Translations under genes and position numbers: made by a program
NCBI RefSeq assembly: GCF_003114835.2
Contig: NZ_AP025028.1
Location: 1,005,001 to 1,069,000 of the forward strand
Source of the DNA: Leptospira kobayashii
Lineage (GTDB): Bacteria > Spirochaetota > Leptospiria > Leptospirales > Leptospiraceae
Direction of reading: 5' to 3'
DNA length: 64,000 bases
Notes under the pieces: generated by a model
What the model saw: only the letters and a program-made list of their open reading frames with translations
The model's database searches: none
What the model was told of the DNA's origin: nothing
Shown: one piece after another, positions 1 to 9,491 of the stretch
How positions within the stretch are numbered: the stretch's first letter is position 1
How the letters are laid out: every line of letters begins with the position of its first letter

Positions 1-55
1 ATTTATTGCAAAAAGGCTTGTCAGACTTCGGGTCTTGAAGTGTAAATTGCGTGCG

Positions 56-1636
56 ATGAAAAAAATTTCCTGGATATTTTTCTTATTCCTAATGATGACA
101 GGAATTTCTTGCGCACCGGATCACCCAGGTGACTATAATGTAACCAATTTTTTCGAATTCTTTTTAGACTCCAGCACAGAAATTCCTTTTGAGGAAATTC
201 AAAAACAAAAATCCTGGAAACAAATTTCCAAAGCCCAACTCTCTTTTAATTTTACAAGTGATGTCATCTGGCTTCGGGGAAAAACGGATGCAGCTGGATT
301 TTCACCTGATAGAATTCTGTCCTTAGAGTGGAAAGCGCTCGACTCTGCCGTTCTGTATTATCCTGTGAGTCGAAAAGAATTCAAAACCTTCGAAACGGGA
401 GACACAATCCCCAAGTCGAAGTGGACTCTTCCGGAAGCACTTTATCCCAGCTTTAAAATACCAAAACAATCGGAAGGTTCTTATTTCTACATTCGATTAC
501 AATCAAAATCCTTAATCTCTTTTCCCATCCGTTCGATGGAAGAAAAATCATTTAACAAACGTATGATTGTAGAAACCGCAATCACCTGGCTTATCTTGGG
601 GATCTGTGCCGTTATGTTTGTCTTTGCTCTTTTTTACTATTTTGCTTTCGGGTTGAGTGAATTTTTCTTTTATGCGGGATATGTTGTTTGCACTGTATTG
701 TGGTATAACGGTCAATATGGGAATGCTTATGATGTTTTGTGGCCCGAATCTACTTGGTGGCAAAACAAAGCGATTATCGTATTTGCTACTTTGGGGATTC
801 CTTTTTCATTTCAATTTGTGCGAATGTTTTTAAATACAAAATTGCACAATCCGTGGATTGATAAAATTTTACTGATCATTGGGATTGTGGCTCTCTTATG
901 TGTTCCGGCGATCCTTATCTCCTATACGACTAAAATTTTTTCCAGGATCGCCACTTACATTTATCTTTTCTCCATCCCTTTGATTCTGGGAACAGGGTTA
1001 CAAATTTATTTCAAAGGTGAAAAGAGAATCCTTTTCTTTCTTATCAGTTGGGGATCGTATTTTATCATTAGCTACAATACTATGTTTTACTTTTTGGGAA
1101 TCCTTCCTTATTCCACTCCACTGCTTTATTCCGCTGTGTTTATTTTTCCCATAGATCTATTTTTCTTATTGTTTAATCTCCTCCAAAAATACGAGAAACT
1201 GGAGGGAGAACGAAATGAAATTCTCCACAGGATTGTAACATTAAGTAATGCATCAAATGCACGTTATGTGAAATCGAAATTGAACTCGATCAACACGGAA
1301 GAATCACTCGCAAAACTGGAATCATGGATGCGGGAAACCAAACCTTTCTTGGATGAAAAACTTGATTTGGAAATTGCATCCCATGCAGTAGGGCTTACGG
1401 TCCAACAGACTTCCGAATTACTCAATTCCAAACTGGGTGTGAGTTTTCGAAGTTATCTCAATTCCTTTCGCATTGCAGAAGCTAAAAAAATCCTAAAAGA
1501 AAAACCGGATATGTCCATCCTTTCCATCGCCTATGCCACTGGGTTCGGTTCCAAAACCGCTTTCAATGTGGAATTCAAAAAAACCACTGGTATTAGTCCG
1601 CTGCAATATAGACAGTCAAGTGATGCGAAGGGATGA
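56..1636 (+). CDS. 7TM membrane-anchored AraC-type regulator with extracellular sensor domain
   Basis: This 526-residue protein probably senses an extracellular signal and controls transcription from the membrane. The N-terminus is a lipoprotein-like signal ending TGISC (Cys20). Residues about 30-165 resemble the extracellular 7TMR-DISM type-2 sensor domain. Residues about 169-375 contain seven hydrophobic segments. A short linker leads to a C-terminal AraC/XylS helix-turn-helix at about 432-522, with the typical second-helix region ATGFGSKTAFNVEFKKTTG. The ATG at 56 is preferred to a TTG at 35 because it places the signal peptide at the N-terminus. The membrane-AraC arrangement recurs in leptospires. 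The gene converges on the FAD/FAH fusion gene, with a repeat between them. Ligand and targets are unknown. Confidence 0.85.
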   Translation: MKKISWIFFLFLMMTGISCAPDHPGDYNVTNFFEFFLDSSTEIPFEEIQKQKSWKQISKAQLSFNFTSDVIWLRGKTDAAGFSPDRILSLEWKALDSAVLYYPVSRKEFKTFETGDTIPKSKWTLPEALYPSFKIPKQSEGSYFYIRLQSKSLISFPIRSMEEKSFNKRMIVETAITWLILGICAVMFVFALFYYFAFGLSEFFFYAGYVVCTVLWYNGQYGNAYDVLWPESTWWQNKAIIVFATLGIPFSFQFVRMFLNTKLHNPWIDKILLIIGIVALLCVPAILISYTTKIFSRIATYIYLFSIPLILGTGLQIYFKGEKRILFFLISWGSYFIISYNTMFYFLGILPYSTPLLYSAVFIFPIDLFFLLFNLLQKYEKLEGERNEILHRIVTLSNASNARYVKSKLNSINTEESLAKLESWMRETKPFLDEKLDLEIASHAVGLTVQQTSELLNSKLGVSFRSYLNSFRIAEAKKILKEKPDMSILSIAYATGFGSKTAFNVEFKKTTGISPLQYRQSSDAKG

Positions 1637-1682
1637 CGGGCAACTCTATTCCGGTGAAATGTGATTATTAGGATCGGCATCC

Positions 1683-1802
1683 GCGTTAGGGATACGCAAG
1701 GCTTGGTCCGCTGTTAGGCGGACGGGAGCGTAAGCGCACCCTGGAGTAGCCCGACCCATGACACTAAAAATTTTCAATAAGCGATTCTCATTGGGAACGC
1801 CC
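1683..1802 (+). repeat. Dispersed intergenic hairpin repeat, copy A
   Basis: First of six related copies. It starts GCGTTAGGGAT and ends GGGAACGCCC, so the outer GCGTT and AACGC are complementary. A central hairpin GTCCGC-TGTTAG-GCGGAC lies at 1706-1723, followed by the shared core GGAGCG..GCGCACCCTGGAGTAGCCCGACCC (in parts). It lies between convergent genes, and its right end runs into the 3' end of the minus-strand gene at 1788, supplying that gene's last codons and stop. Confidence 0.8.
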
Positions 1803-4541
1803 AACCGAAAATTTGTTGTGAAGATCACCTAAACCTTCCGCAGTCATATCCACTTCGTCTCCGTCTTTGATAAACCGGCTTCTGTCTTTTTTGAGAGCAA
1901 GTTTTAGTTTTGTTATGCGGTTAAGTGAAAGCCATGAGAGTATTCTTGCAATTGGCCTTGGTGTCGACATCGCTACTCCGCCGGGTGTGCCTGTAATGAC
2001 AATATCATCTTTTTCCAATGTAAGATGAGGATATTCCTTGCGAATGAAGCGCAGCATTTCTTTAGGCGTATAGATCATATTGGATACGCTTTCATTCTGT
2101 CTCTCCTCTCCATTTACCGTACTTCTCAATCGGACGTCGGGAAGTAAATCGGGTGTATATCGATTCGGGATCCAAATGCGATTGGATACGGGAAGGAAAG
2201 TGGGAAAGCTCTTTGAAATGCCCCAATATTCCGCGCGGTTGGATCGGCCTTCTCCAAAAACAGCAAGGGATCTTGCTGACACATCATTGGCTAAGAAAAA
2301 AGCAATCTTAGGTGAATAATTTTCCTTTGCTAATTTTTCGTTCGAGATATCTTCCAACAAGACAAAAGCAAGCTCGACTTCATAGTCCATAAGAGGTGAA
2401 AAAGAAGTTATCTCCTCTATGTTTTCTTTTTTTAGATCTGGCTCAAATGCATACAATCGATCCAACAACTCTTTCTTACTTGGAATCGTAACCGTAGATT
2501 CCGGGCCGGTAAGGGAATGGTTTTCTTTCAGAAAAATGGGAGGAGGGATATTCGGATCAAAATGATTGGCTGTTTCCTCTATATGATTTGCATAAACAAG
2601 CCCCATTCCGAATATTTTCTTCGGTTTGGGTCGCCAAGTTTGAAATTTACCTTCGGATAATTTAACCAAATTGAAGTTAGCTGGCTTAGGAGGGTGGGGT
2701 AGCGGTCGATATAAAATATAAAGAAACAGACTCAGCGATATCCCCGCAGCAAAGAAAATCGGTTTCCATCGGGTAGATTTGTTCGTTTGGTGAGTTATTG
2801 CCTGCGTGTCGGAGGACAAACCTTTACCTTCCTGTAAGGAAAACAAACAATCCATTAAAAATTTGGAAGTGCTTTCTTTTGTCACGACCTCCTCTTTCCA
2901 TTGAAAGATATGTCCATCCGGTCTTACCAAAACAAATCCTTCCGAGGGCAGGGAGTTTTTAGGAAGCAACTCCGGATCGGAAGAGACTGAATGCACTTCA
3001 ATCGAAATCTGATTCAATGTTAGGTGTTGTGATTTTATTTCCGAACCCGACTTTCGTTTCCATACAAACAAATGAAATGCATCCGGACTGAGAAGATCGT
3101 GGCTTGAAATCGTACGTTTCCCTTTTTTGATTGGAAAATGAGGAAATCGTTTTCCGATCCATATATCTTCACTGGAACCGTACTTGTAATGAAGATCCAA
3201 TTCCAATCGATCAAAATGTCCTATTTGGGAAGCGATTGCATTCGAAACCCTTCTTTGGATGTACGGTTTTTGCAAACCGGCAGTTAACTTTTTGTTGGCG
3301 AGGGTTTCCAGATAGGAAAGAATTTTATATTTTGTGTTTTTGTTGAAAAAGAAAAACGGGAAGTGAGCAAGTAACAATCGTTTGATTCTTGTCGCTAAAG
3401 GTAAGGAAATCCCAAGGGCCCTCGGGATTTGAAACATTCGAAACCAATTCTTGCGGCTTTCTTCGCAATTGCGTTCGATGACCGGTTTTCTTTCTCTCTC
3501 ATACGATCGCAGCAAGGATTCATCCGCAATCCCTCGCAGCACCAAATCGATTTTCCAAGCTAAATTGTAAGAATCCACCACGCCGGAATTCATTCCTAAT
3601 CCGCCTGTCGGTGGAAATCGATGTGCTGCATCACCGACCAGGTAAAACCTTCCCAGAGAGAAACTATTTGCCACTTGCGCTGTCATCGTCCAATGATTGA
3701 TGGATTCAATCTGAAATGGGAACCGGTCTCCTAGTCCGGTTGCCTTCCCTAGTTTCTTTCGGAAAAAATTTTCATTACAATCTTCTATTCTTTCGAATGG
3801 GGTTTCAATCGCATGATGGTAAACCCATCTTTTTTCGGGATGGTGAGCGATCAAAACACCCGGAGCAGATGCTTCCAATATCCAATACAATTTCCCTTTG
3901 GATGGAATCTGTTTGGTCAAATCATTCGTAAAATAAACGTTCACAACGTCCTGAAGTTTGGTCGGGCCGGACATCTTTATGTTTAGGAAGTTTCGAATAT
4001 CGGAACCTGCACCGTCGCAAGCAATGACATATTTCGATTTAATCTCACTCACTTTGTTCGTTTTTCTATGTTTGATGGTAGTGTATACGTATGAATTTTC
4101 TTCCAAGGAAGATTTCCACTCTACATCCAATATCAGTTCGCCTGTCTTTTGTTTTAGAATTTTCTTGCGTAATACTTTTTCCACTTCCGTTTGAGAGATA
4201 TTTAAAAAGGGAATCGGAACGGAAAGATCTCTCTTGTATTTTGTTTGGATTTTATCTTCCGAGAGATCGATTCTTCCGATTTCCTTCCGTAAGTTTTGAC
4301 AAAATACAATTTTTGAGGCAGTGTCTTGATCGGAGGCTTCTTCGATCAAATCTTGTAGATTGATTCCCAATTGCTTCAGGATTTCCAAAGTTCTTCCGCT
4401 GATTTCATGTGCTTTGGGATGATTTGAGATTTCAGAACGTTTTTCTATCAAGATGTGCCGAACGCCAAGTTTTGACAAAGCAAGTGAGAATACCATACCG
4501 GAAGGACCAGCGCCGATGATGAGAACTTCCGTTGTTTTCAT
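1788..4541 (-). CDS. FAD-dependent monooxygenase fused through a membrane helix to a fumarylacetoacetate hydrolase domain
   Basis: This 917-residue protein joins two enzymes. Residues 1-530 form a PheA/TfdB-type flavoprotein monooxygenase, with the dinucleotide motif IIGAGPSG at 8-15 and the FAD motif GDAAHRFPPTGGLGMN near 300. A short C-terminal region with RPDGHIFQW resembles the thioredoxin-like tail of phenol hydroxylases. A single hydrophobic helix follows at about 591-612. Residues 640-908 are a fumarylacetoacetate hydrolase (FAH) domain with NDVSAR (about 752), YWGISKSF, ITGTPGGV (about 852) and GDEVDMTAEGLG. By family, the first half hydroxylates an aromatic or similar ring and the second cleaves a C-C bond of an acyl-pyruvate-type product, so one chain may carry successive catabolic steps. 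Its ATG overlaps the stop of the upstream gene (ATGA). The substrate is unknown. Confidence 0.85.
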   Translation of the reverse strand: MKTTEVLIIGAGPSGMVFSLALSKLGVRHILIEKRSEISNHPKAHEISGRTLEILKQLGINLQDLIEEASDQDTASKIVFCQNLRKEIGRIDLSEDKIQTKYKRDLSVPIPFLNISQTEVEKVLRKKILKQKTGELILDVEWKSSLEENSYVYTTIKHRKTNKVSEIKSKYVIACDGAGSDIRNFLNIKMSGPTKLQDVVNVYFTNDLTKQIPSKGKLYWILEASAPGVLIAHHPEKRWVYHHAIETPFERIEDCNENFFRKKLGKATGLGDRFPFQIESINHWTMTAQVANSFSLGRFYLVGDAAHRFPPTGGLGMNSGVVDSYNLAWKIDLVLRGIADESLLRSYERERKPVIERNCEESRKNWFRMFQIPRALGISLPLATRIKRLLLAHFPFFFFNKNTKYKILSYLETLANKKLTAGLQKPYIQRRVSNAIASQIGHFDRLELDLHYKYGSSEDIWIGKRFPHFPIKKGKRTISSHDLLSPDAFHLFVWKRKSGSEIKSQHLTLNQISIEVHSVSSDPELLPKNSLPSEGFVLVRPDGHIFQWKEEVVTKESTSKFLMDCLFSLQEGKGLSSDTQAITHQTNKSTRWKPIFFAAGISLSLFLYILYRPLPHPPKPANFNLVKLSEGKFQTWRPKPKKIFGMGLVYANHIEETANHFDPNIPPPIFLKENHSLTGPESTVTIPSKKELLDRLYAFEPDLKKENIEEITSFSPLMDYEVELAFVLLEDISNEKLAKENYSPKIAFFLANDVSARSLAVFGEGRSNRAEYWGISKSFPTFLPVSNRIWIPNRYTPDLLPDVRLRSTVNGEERQNESVSNMIYTPKEMLRFIRKEYPHLTLEKDDIVITGTPGGVAMSTPRPIARILSWLSLNRITKLKLALKKDRSRFIKDGDEVDMTAEGLGDLHNKFSVGRSQ

Positions 4542-4987
4542 AGAGAGTCTTCGACGGATTTTGTTTGATTTGATTTTAAAAGATAAAGATTGAAAAGTAA
4601 GACTAAGCTTAAAAAACCAAAGACCAGAATGTTTTCATTTATATTCATGAAACCTATATGAATCTTTTCATCGAAAACATCAGCCTCATATAGATCTCCG
4701 ACTAGTACCGAATTCCAAAATGCAAACGTATTTATCAGTTGTAATATCCAAACGATCTGTAATTGTTCGTTGCTTGTATTTTTTTTCAGCCATAACAGAT
4801 ATAAGCTATAAAATCCAATTCCTGCCCATAACGAGATGTTCCACATGAGATGAAATCGTGCATGACCGATCCATTCCGGGTTAAGTAAGTGAGAGGAATT
4901 GGTATCTCTAAGGATTGGTCCGAAAAATTCCAAGGCGCCAATCGTAAGAGTGAATTTGATAATGAGAGTTTTTGTGTTTGAGGACAT
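4538..4987 (-). CDS. Small four-helix membrane protein, operon partner of the FAD/FAH fusion
   Basis: This 149-residue protein has about four hydrophobic segments and no enzymatic motif that I recognise. Its stop overlaps the start of the downstream FAD/FAH fusion by four bases (ATGA), so the two are translationally coupled and very likely work together. Its start is preceded by AAGGAGAAATTC, a good Shine-Dalgarno. It has the look of an uncharacterised membrane protein family; no function is assigned. Confidence 0.75.
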   Translation of the reverse strand: MSSNTKTLIIKFTLTIGALEFFGPILRDTNSSHLLNPEWIGHARFHLMWNISLWAGIGFYSLYLLWLKKNTSNEQLQIVWILQLINTFAFWNSVLVGDLYEADVFDEKIHIGFMNINENILVFGFLSLVLLFNLYLLKSNQTKSVEDSL

Positions 4988-5065
4988 GAATTTCTCCTTT
5001 CCGAAAGAAACTCTAACTCATTTGGGAAGAAGGGTCGTCTTCGCTTGCAAGTTTGGACAAAAAAT

Positions 5066-6247
5066 TTAAGAATTCAAGGAAGTATCTTTTAAGGAATTTT
5101 TACGAAACTCGGAGGGTGTGAATCCGGTGAATTGTTTAAATGTTTTATTGAAAGAGGCTTTGGATTGAAAGCCTGCTTCCAAACCGATGTTGAGAACGTT
5201 TTGGTCTTTCGCTTTCGGATTGGACAGAAGTAGTTTCGCTCTTTCGATTCGATATTGATTGATGAACTGAAAGAAATTTTGGGAGAGCTCTATGTTGATT
5301 GTCATGGAAACATGATGCACAGGGATCGCCAATCTTTCCGATAAATCATGGATCGAAACCAAGTCATTCAAATACGGTTCCTCCGTTTCCATAATTCGGA
5401 TCATCTTTTGAAGATAGGATTTTCTTTGTTCCTCGGTTAAGGTTTGTTTTTGGTATTTTGTCGTTTCAGGTTTTGTTAAGAGAAGCTGTTGAGAAAAGAT
5501 TCGTTCGGGATTTTGCAGAGTGATGGCTATCAATTCAGGTTTTCGAATCACATAAAACAAAACCAGGTAAATAAGAATCAATTGCACACATCCTTCCACC
5601 GGCGAGATCGGAACATGTAAATCGCCTGGCAACGAGAATAGGATCAGGAATAGATACAGAATGATACAAATACCGATTAGTCCTAAAAAAGAAAGCAGCC
5701 AAATCAATTTTGCCTTCTCGTCGTTTCCGAATTGTTCCAACGATTCTTCCCGGTAAATTTTAGTTAGGCGAAAAGAGAGTAAACAGAATAAGGCGGAAAA
5801 TAGGACTGCACAAAGTAAAAGCAAACTGGAAGCAGATCCTACGATGCCCCTTTGTGATAGAATCGAAGGAAGGCTTCGAAATTCAGGATATCGGAAGAAT
5901 AATATCAGGAATACGAAAAAGGAGATCCCGGAAGGGATGCATAAAACCAAGGTTTCCCAACGATCTGCCGTTTGATGAAACAAACAGGACCGTGTATAAA
6001 AAAAGAGAAGTGGGCCTAGGTAAAAAAGACTCGGAAAAACAAGCAAAGGCAAATAAATCGCAAACCCGGAGGAAAGAGCAACCGCTAACCTTAACAATAC
6101 AATCAGAGAGATAATGAATATTATGCCGGATAGATAACGAGATGTAGAGTGTTCTGATTTCGTAAAATATAGAGATAAAAATAGAAAAAATGAAATGCTA
6201 AAACTTACAAGGGAAAGATTGGCTGTGAGGAGAGACGGTTCCGTCAT
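5066..6247 (-). CDS. Membrane-embedded AraC-family transcriptional regulator
   Basis: This 393-residue protein has about seven transmembrane helices in residues 5-240 and an AraC/XylS DNA-binding domain at about 285-385, including GLEAGFQSKASFNKTFKQF. It has no extracellular domain of any size, unlike the regulator at 56. It lies 78 bp upstream of and on the same strand as the small-membrane-protein/FAD-FAH operon, so that operon is a candidate target. It is divergent from a soluble AraC gene with about 110-145 bp between them. The signal it detects, presumably a membrane or lipophilic cue, cannot be told from sequence. Confidence 0.85.
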   Translation of the reverse strand: MTEPSLLTANLSLVSFSISFFLFLSLYFTKSEHSTSRYLSGIIFIISLIVLLRLAVALSSGFAIYLPLLVFPSLFYLGPLLFFYTRSCLFHQTADRWETLVLCIPSGISFFVFLILFFRYPEFRSLPSILSQRGIVGSASSLLLLCAVLFSALFCLLSFRLTKIYREESLEQFGNDEKAKLIWLLSFLGLIGICIILYLFLILFSLPGDLHVPISPVEGCVQLILIYLVLFYVIRKPELIAITLQNPERIFSQQLLLTKPETTKYQKQTLTEEQRKSYLQKMIRIMETEEPYLNDLVSIHDLSERLAIPVHHVSMTINIELSQNFFQFINQYRIERAKLLLSNPKAKDQNVLNIGLEAGFQSKASFNKTFKQFTGFTPSEFRKNSLKDTSLNS

Positions 6248-6392
6248 CGTTTTCCGTTCGAACGAGATTTACCTATGATAGGAAGTGACCCTGTTGAAAG
6301 GCGAATCTATTTTTTAGGAAATCGCAAGAAACATAGGAATATTTTCCCTTTTCTACTTGCATGAAATCCGGACAAACCTTCTGAATTTGGCT

Positions 6393-7151
6393 ATGAAGCA
6401 ATTTTTGATCTGGGATGATTTTGCGACGTATCGGGGGGATGGATTTTCAACCGGCAGGCATAGTCATTTTTATATTCAGATCAGTCTGCCTGATTCCGGC
6501 GTCGTTGAATTACGGACGTTAAATGGTGAATGGAAGACATATAATGCGGTATTTATTCCCTCAGGTGTAAGTCACGAAATGAGACAAGTGGGAGGTAACT
6601 TAACTCTACTTTATTTGGATCCTTTGACAACGGGATATCGACTTTTTCATGATAGAAGTTTGGCAGCAAATCATTCATCTTTTGAAGTGGGAGATTTATT
6701 CACGGAGATTGTCAAAAACCGAATCAAACAAATCCTAAATGCATCGGATACAAAAGTCCGCACGCAACTTCTTGATATTATTAATAAGGATTTTGCAAAA
6801 ACCGCTAATCGTGAAATCGATGCACGCATTCAAAAGAGTATTAAAAATGTAGAGCTCGAGGATTTTTCGCTCACCCGTTTGGCGTTAGACGCTTCTTTAT
6901 CTGTAGAGCGGTTTCGTCATCTGTTTCGAAAGGAAACAGGCGTTCCTTTTTCCGCTTATCGGCTTTGGTTGAAAACAAAGAAGGCGGTCGATTATTTGGC
7001 GAATCATCCGCACCTGCTTGATGCGGCCCATGAGGGGGGATTTGCGGATCAATCTCACTTTACCCGTATTTTTCGCAGGTCCTTTGGCGTTGGCCCCTCC
7101 GATTTTACAAAAAAGAAAGAGCCCTTCAGCGCCATTTTCTTTTCGAAGTAG
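6393..7151 (+). CDS. Soluble AraC-family regulator with N-terminal cupin-type domain
   Basis: This is a transcriptional regulator of about 252 residues. The N-terminal 100 residues form a cupin-like AraC-binding domain (RHSHFYIQISLPDSG, VFIPSGVSHEM). The C-terminus carries two helix-turn-helix units with LALDASLSVERFRHLFRKETG and GFADQSHFTRIFRRSFG. The ATG at 6393 is chosen over an upstream TTG at 6357, but neither has a strong Shine-Dalgarno, so the start is uncertain. It is followed on the same strand by the acyl-CoA ligase 63 bp away, a possible target. Confidence 0.85.
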   Translation: MKQFLIWDDFATYRGDGFSTGRHSHFYIQISLPDSGVVELRTLNGEWKTYNAVFIPSGVSHEMRQVGGNLTLLYLDPLTTGYRLFHDRSLAANHSSFEVGDLFTEIVKNRIKQILNASDTKVRTQLLDIINKDFAKTANREIDARIQKSIKNVELEDFSLTRLALDASLSVERFRHLFRKETGVPFSAYRLWLKTKKAVDYLANHPHLLDAAHEGGFADQSHFTRIFRRSFGVGPSDFTKKKEPFSAIFFSK

Positions 7152-7214
7152 CCGCTGCGTTCAAGACCGTTTTCCAAAATCTGATATTGTGTGTATATCG
7201 GAGAAAAAGAAAAT

Positions 7215-9200
7215 ATGAGTTCAAAAGTCACAGCGAAAAATCTAGCGGAATTGTATTATGATAGTGCCATGAAGTATGGCGATAGACCAGCCTTTGGAAC
7301 AAGAAACAAAGACAAACAATTCTCTACGATAAACTTCCGTGACGTATATGAAACCGGTGTCGCACTCGCAACCGGGTTAATCGATCTTGGACTTGAGCCC
7401 CGCGATCATGTCGCTGTTCTTTCGGACAATAGAAAAGAATGGATCATTGCCAATTACGGAATATTATTAAGTGGAGCTGCGGATGTCCCTCGTGGCACCG
7501 ATGTGACAGACGGCGATATTCGATATATTTTACCGCATTCCGATGCAAAAATGGTATTCGTGGAAAATGAAGCTACACTGCGAAAGATCGAAAAAAATTT
7601 CCCCTATTTGAATAATATAACTCATGTTATTCTTATGGACGGCGATTCTACAACAAATGGAAAAAGCAATTCGAATGGTAAGATGCAAGTAGATTCGAAA
7701 GCCGGGATTCCCAAGACAACAAAAATGGCGGACCTGATCGAGAAAGGAAAAAGATTACGGGAATTAGGTGATAGAACGGTGGAAAAGCGAGTCGCGGCTA
7801 TTCAATCTGATGATTTATTTACGATCATTTATACTTCCGGAACCACGGGAGAACCGAAGGGAGTTATGCTGACTCATGCAAATATGATTTCGCAGTTGCG
7901 CAATATTCCGATCGACATCGGTCCGAAGGATCGATTTCTTTCCATTCTACCTGTGTGGCATAGTTTCGAAAGGGTGTTTCAGATGGGAACGATCGCTATG
8001 GGCGCTTCGCAATACTATACGAGCGTGAGAAACATTCGCGAAGATTTATCGATTGTGAAACCTACTTTCATGGCATCGGCCCCAAGACTTTGGGAGAGTC
8101 TTTATCAGGGAATACAATCAAGGATCCAAGGGGGTTCTTTTATCAAGAGGACATTGTTTAACGCAGCTTATGGCAGTGCTCTCAGGGTGCAAAGGTCGCT
8201 GCATTTCTTTAAGGGAAATCGATTGGATCTGAACGGCAGAAGTCTTGCGCAGTCCATCACGCTCGCCGTCTCTTCTTTATTCTCAATCATAGTGTTCTTC
8301 ATTCCTTATCTCATTCTTGATGCGATCGTATTAAAGAAAATCAGGCAAGCCACAGGCGGGAAATTGCGAGGTTCTGTTTCCGGTGGAGGATCTTTACCTT
8401 TTCATATCGATGAATTCTTTAACACGATAAGAATCCCTGTGTTCGAGGGATACGGTTTGACGGAAACTTCACCGGGGCTTGCATTCCGTACACCCAAACG
8501 TCTGGTAGTCGGCAGTGTAGGACAGGTGTTGCCGGAAACCGAAATCCTACTGAAGGATATAGAGACTGGCAAAGTATTGTATCCGCCAAAGAAAGGAGTA
8601 AAAGGCGAAATATATGTGCGTGGGCCGCAGATCATGAAGGGTTACTACAAACGACCCGAAGTCACCGCCAAAGTTCTGTCAAACGACGGTTGGTTTAACA
8701 CGGGAGATCTGGGAATTATGACTTTCAACGATACTCTTAAAATCGTCGGCAGAACAAAAGAAACGATTGTGCTCCTCAACGGAGAAAATATCGAACCTGT
8801 GCCCATTGAAAATAAACTCATTCAATCACCGTTCATCGATCATGTTATGATTGTAGGGCAGGATCAGAAATTTTTAGGTGCTTTGATTTTGCCTTCTCTT
8901 GAAAAGTTTGCAGAATACGGATCTACTTACGAAGAGCTTGCAACTAGCAGGGCAGTTCAGGAGAAAGTAGAGCAAGAAGTAAAGAATATGATTCGTACGG
9001 AAAACGGATTCAAGAGTTTTGAAAAAATTGTAGAGGTGAGGTTACTGCCAAAGACCTTTGATGTGGGCGACGAATTATCGGCAAAACTATCTATCAAGAG
9101 ACATGTGATCACTGCCAAATATCAATCGCTGATCGAGTCGATTTATGAAGGGAAAACTCAAGGAAGTTCCCAAGCTCCGCAGGTTTACGCACGAAGGTAA
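7215..9200 (+). CDS. Long-chain fatty-acid-CoA ligase (AMP-binding family)
   Basis: This 661-residue ANL-superfamily enzyme activates a fatty acid to its acyl-adenylate and then to acyl-CoA. Key motifs are the phosphate-binding loop IIYTSGTTGEPKGVMLTH (about 206-222), YGLTETSPG (about 412) and the hinge/ATP motif TGDLGIM (about 495). A hydrophobic stretch at about 347-378 (SSLFSIIVFFIPYLILD) suggests membrane association, as in eukaryotic-type long-chain ligases, which this protein resembles in length. The ATG at 7215 follows GGAGAAAAAGAAAAT, a better ribosome site than the upstream GTG at 7191. The exact chain length used is not predictable. Confidence 0.9.
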   Translation: MSSKVTAKNLAELYYDSAMKYGDRPAFGTRNKDKQFSTINFRDVYETGVALATGLIDLGLEPRDHVAVLSDNRKEWIIANYGILLSGAADVPRGTDVTDGDIRYILPHSDAKMVFVENEATLRKIEKNFPYLNNITHVILMDGDSTTNGKSNSNGKMQVDSKAGIPKTTKMADLIEKGKRLRELGDRTVEKRVAAIQSDDLFTIIYTSGTTGEPKGVMLTHANMISQLRNIPIDIGPKDRFLSILPVWHSFERVFQMGTIAMGASQYYTSVRNIREDLSIVKPTFMASAPRLWESLYQGIQSRIQGGSFIKRTLFNAAYGSALRVQRSLHFFKGNRLDLNGRSLAQSITLAVSSLFSIIVFFIPYLILDAIVLKKIRQATGGKLRGSVSGGGSLPFHIDEFFNTIRIPVFEGYGLTETSPGLAFRTPKRLVVGSVGQVLPETEILLKDIETGKVLYPPKKGVKGEIYVRGPQIMKGYYKRPEVTAKVLSNDGWFNTGDLGIMTFNDTLKIVGRTKETIVLLNGENIEPVPIENKLIQSPFIDHVMIVGQDQKFLGALILPSLEKFAEYGSTYEELATSRAVQEKVEQEVKNMIRTENGFKSFEKIVEVRLLPKTFDVGDELSAKLSIKRHVITAKYQSLIESIYEGKTQGSSQAPQVYARR

Positions 9201-9298
9201 GTTTTGTTTGATGTCCAAATAGTTTCAAAAGAATTGAAATTGTAATTTAATGTTTGGTTATCGTTTGCTGCGTTTTCAATTATTCATTAACATTCGTT

Positions 9299-9439
9299 CT
9301 AATTCCAGCTGATATTCTTCCACTCTCTTAAAACGTTGATTTCTTTTATGCCCTGCTTAGGTTCGAAACGTATGTCAAGGAGTGATAAATCATCGGTCAG
9401 TTCTCCTTTCTTCTCGGGGAATGAAAGTTTTCGGATCAT
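9299..9439 (-). pseudogene. Relic of a SpoIIE-type phosphatase C-terminus
   Basis: An open stretch of 46 codons on the minus strand contains KGELTDDLSLLDIRFEP. This matches the conserved end of SpoIIE/PP2C phosphatase domains; the intact phosphatase at 35344 in this window has KGFLIDDLSLLKISYNP at the same place. Nothing else of the 200-residue domain is present, and an in-frame stop precedes the ATG. It is best read as a decayed fragment left between two genes, though a very short functional peptide cannot be excluded. Confidence 0.45.
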
Positions 9440-9491
9440 TTACTTATTTTGTCCCACCCCTCATATACACTTGAAAATAAGAGGAATCACA

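Noticed and set aside
1646..1828. 60-codon ORF on the minus strand over repeat copy A
   Set aside because: It lies wholly in repeat sequence and the end of the FAH gene; the reading is a by-product of GC-rich repeat DNA.
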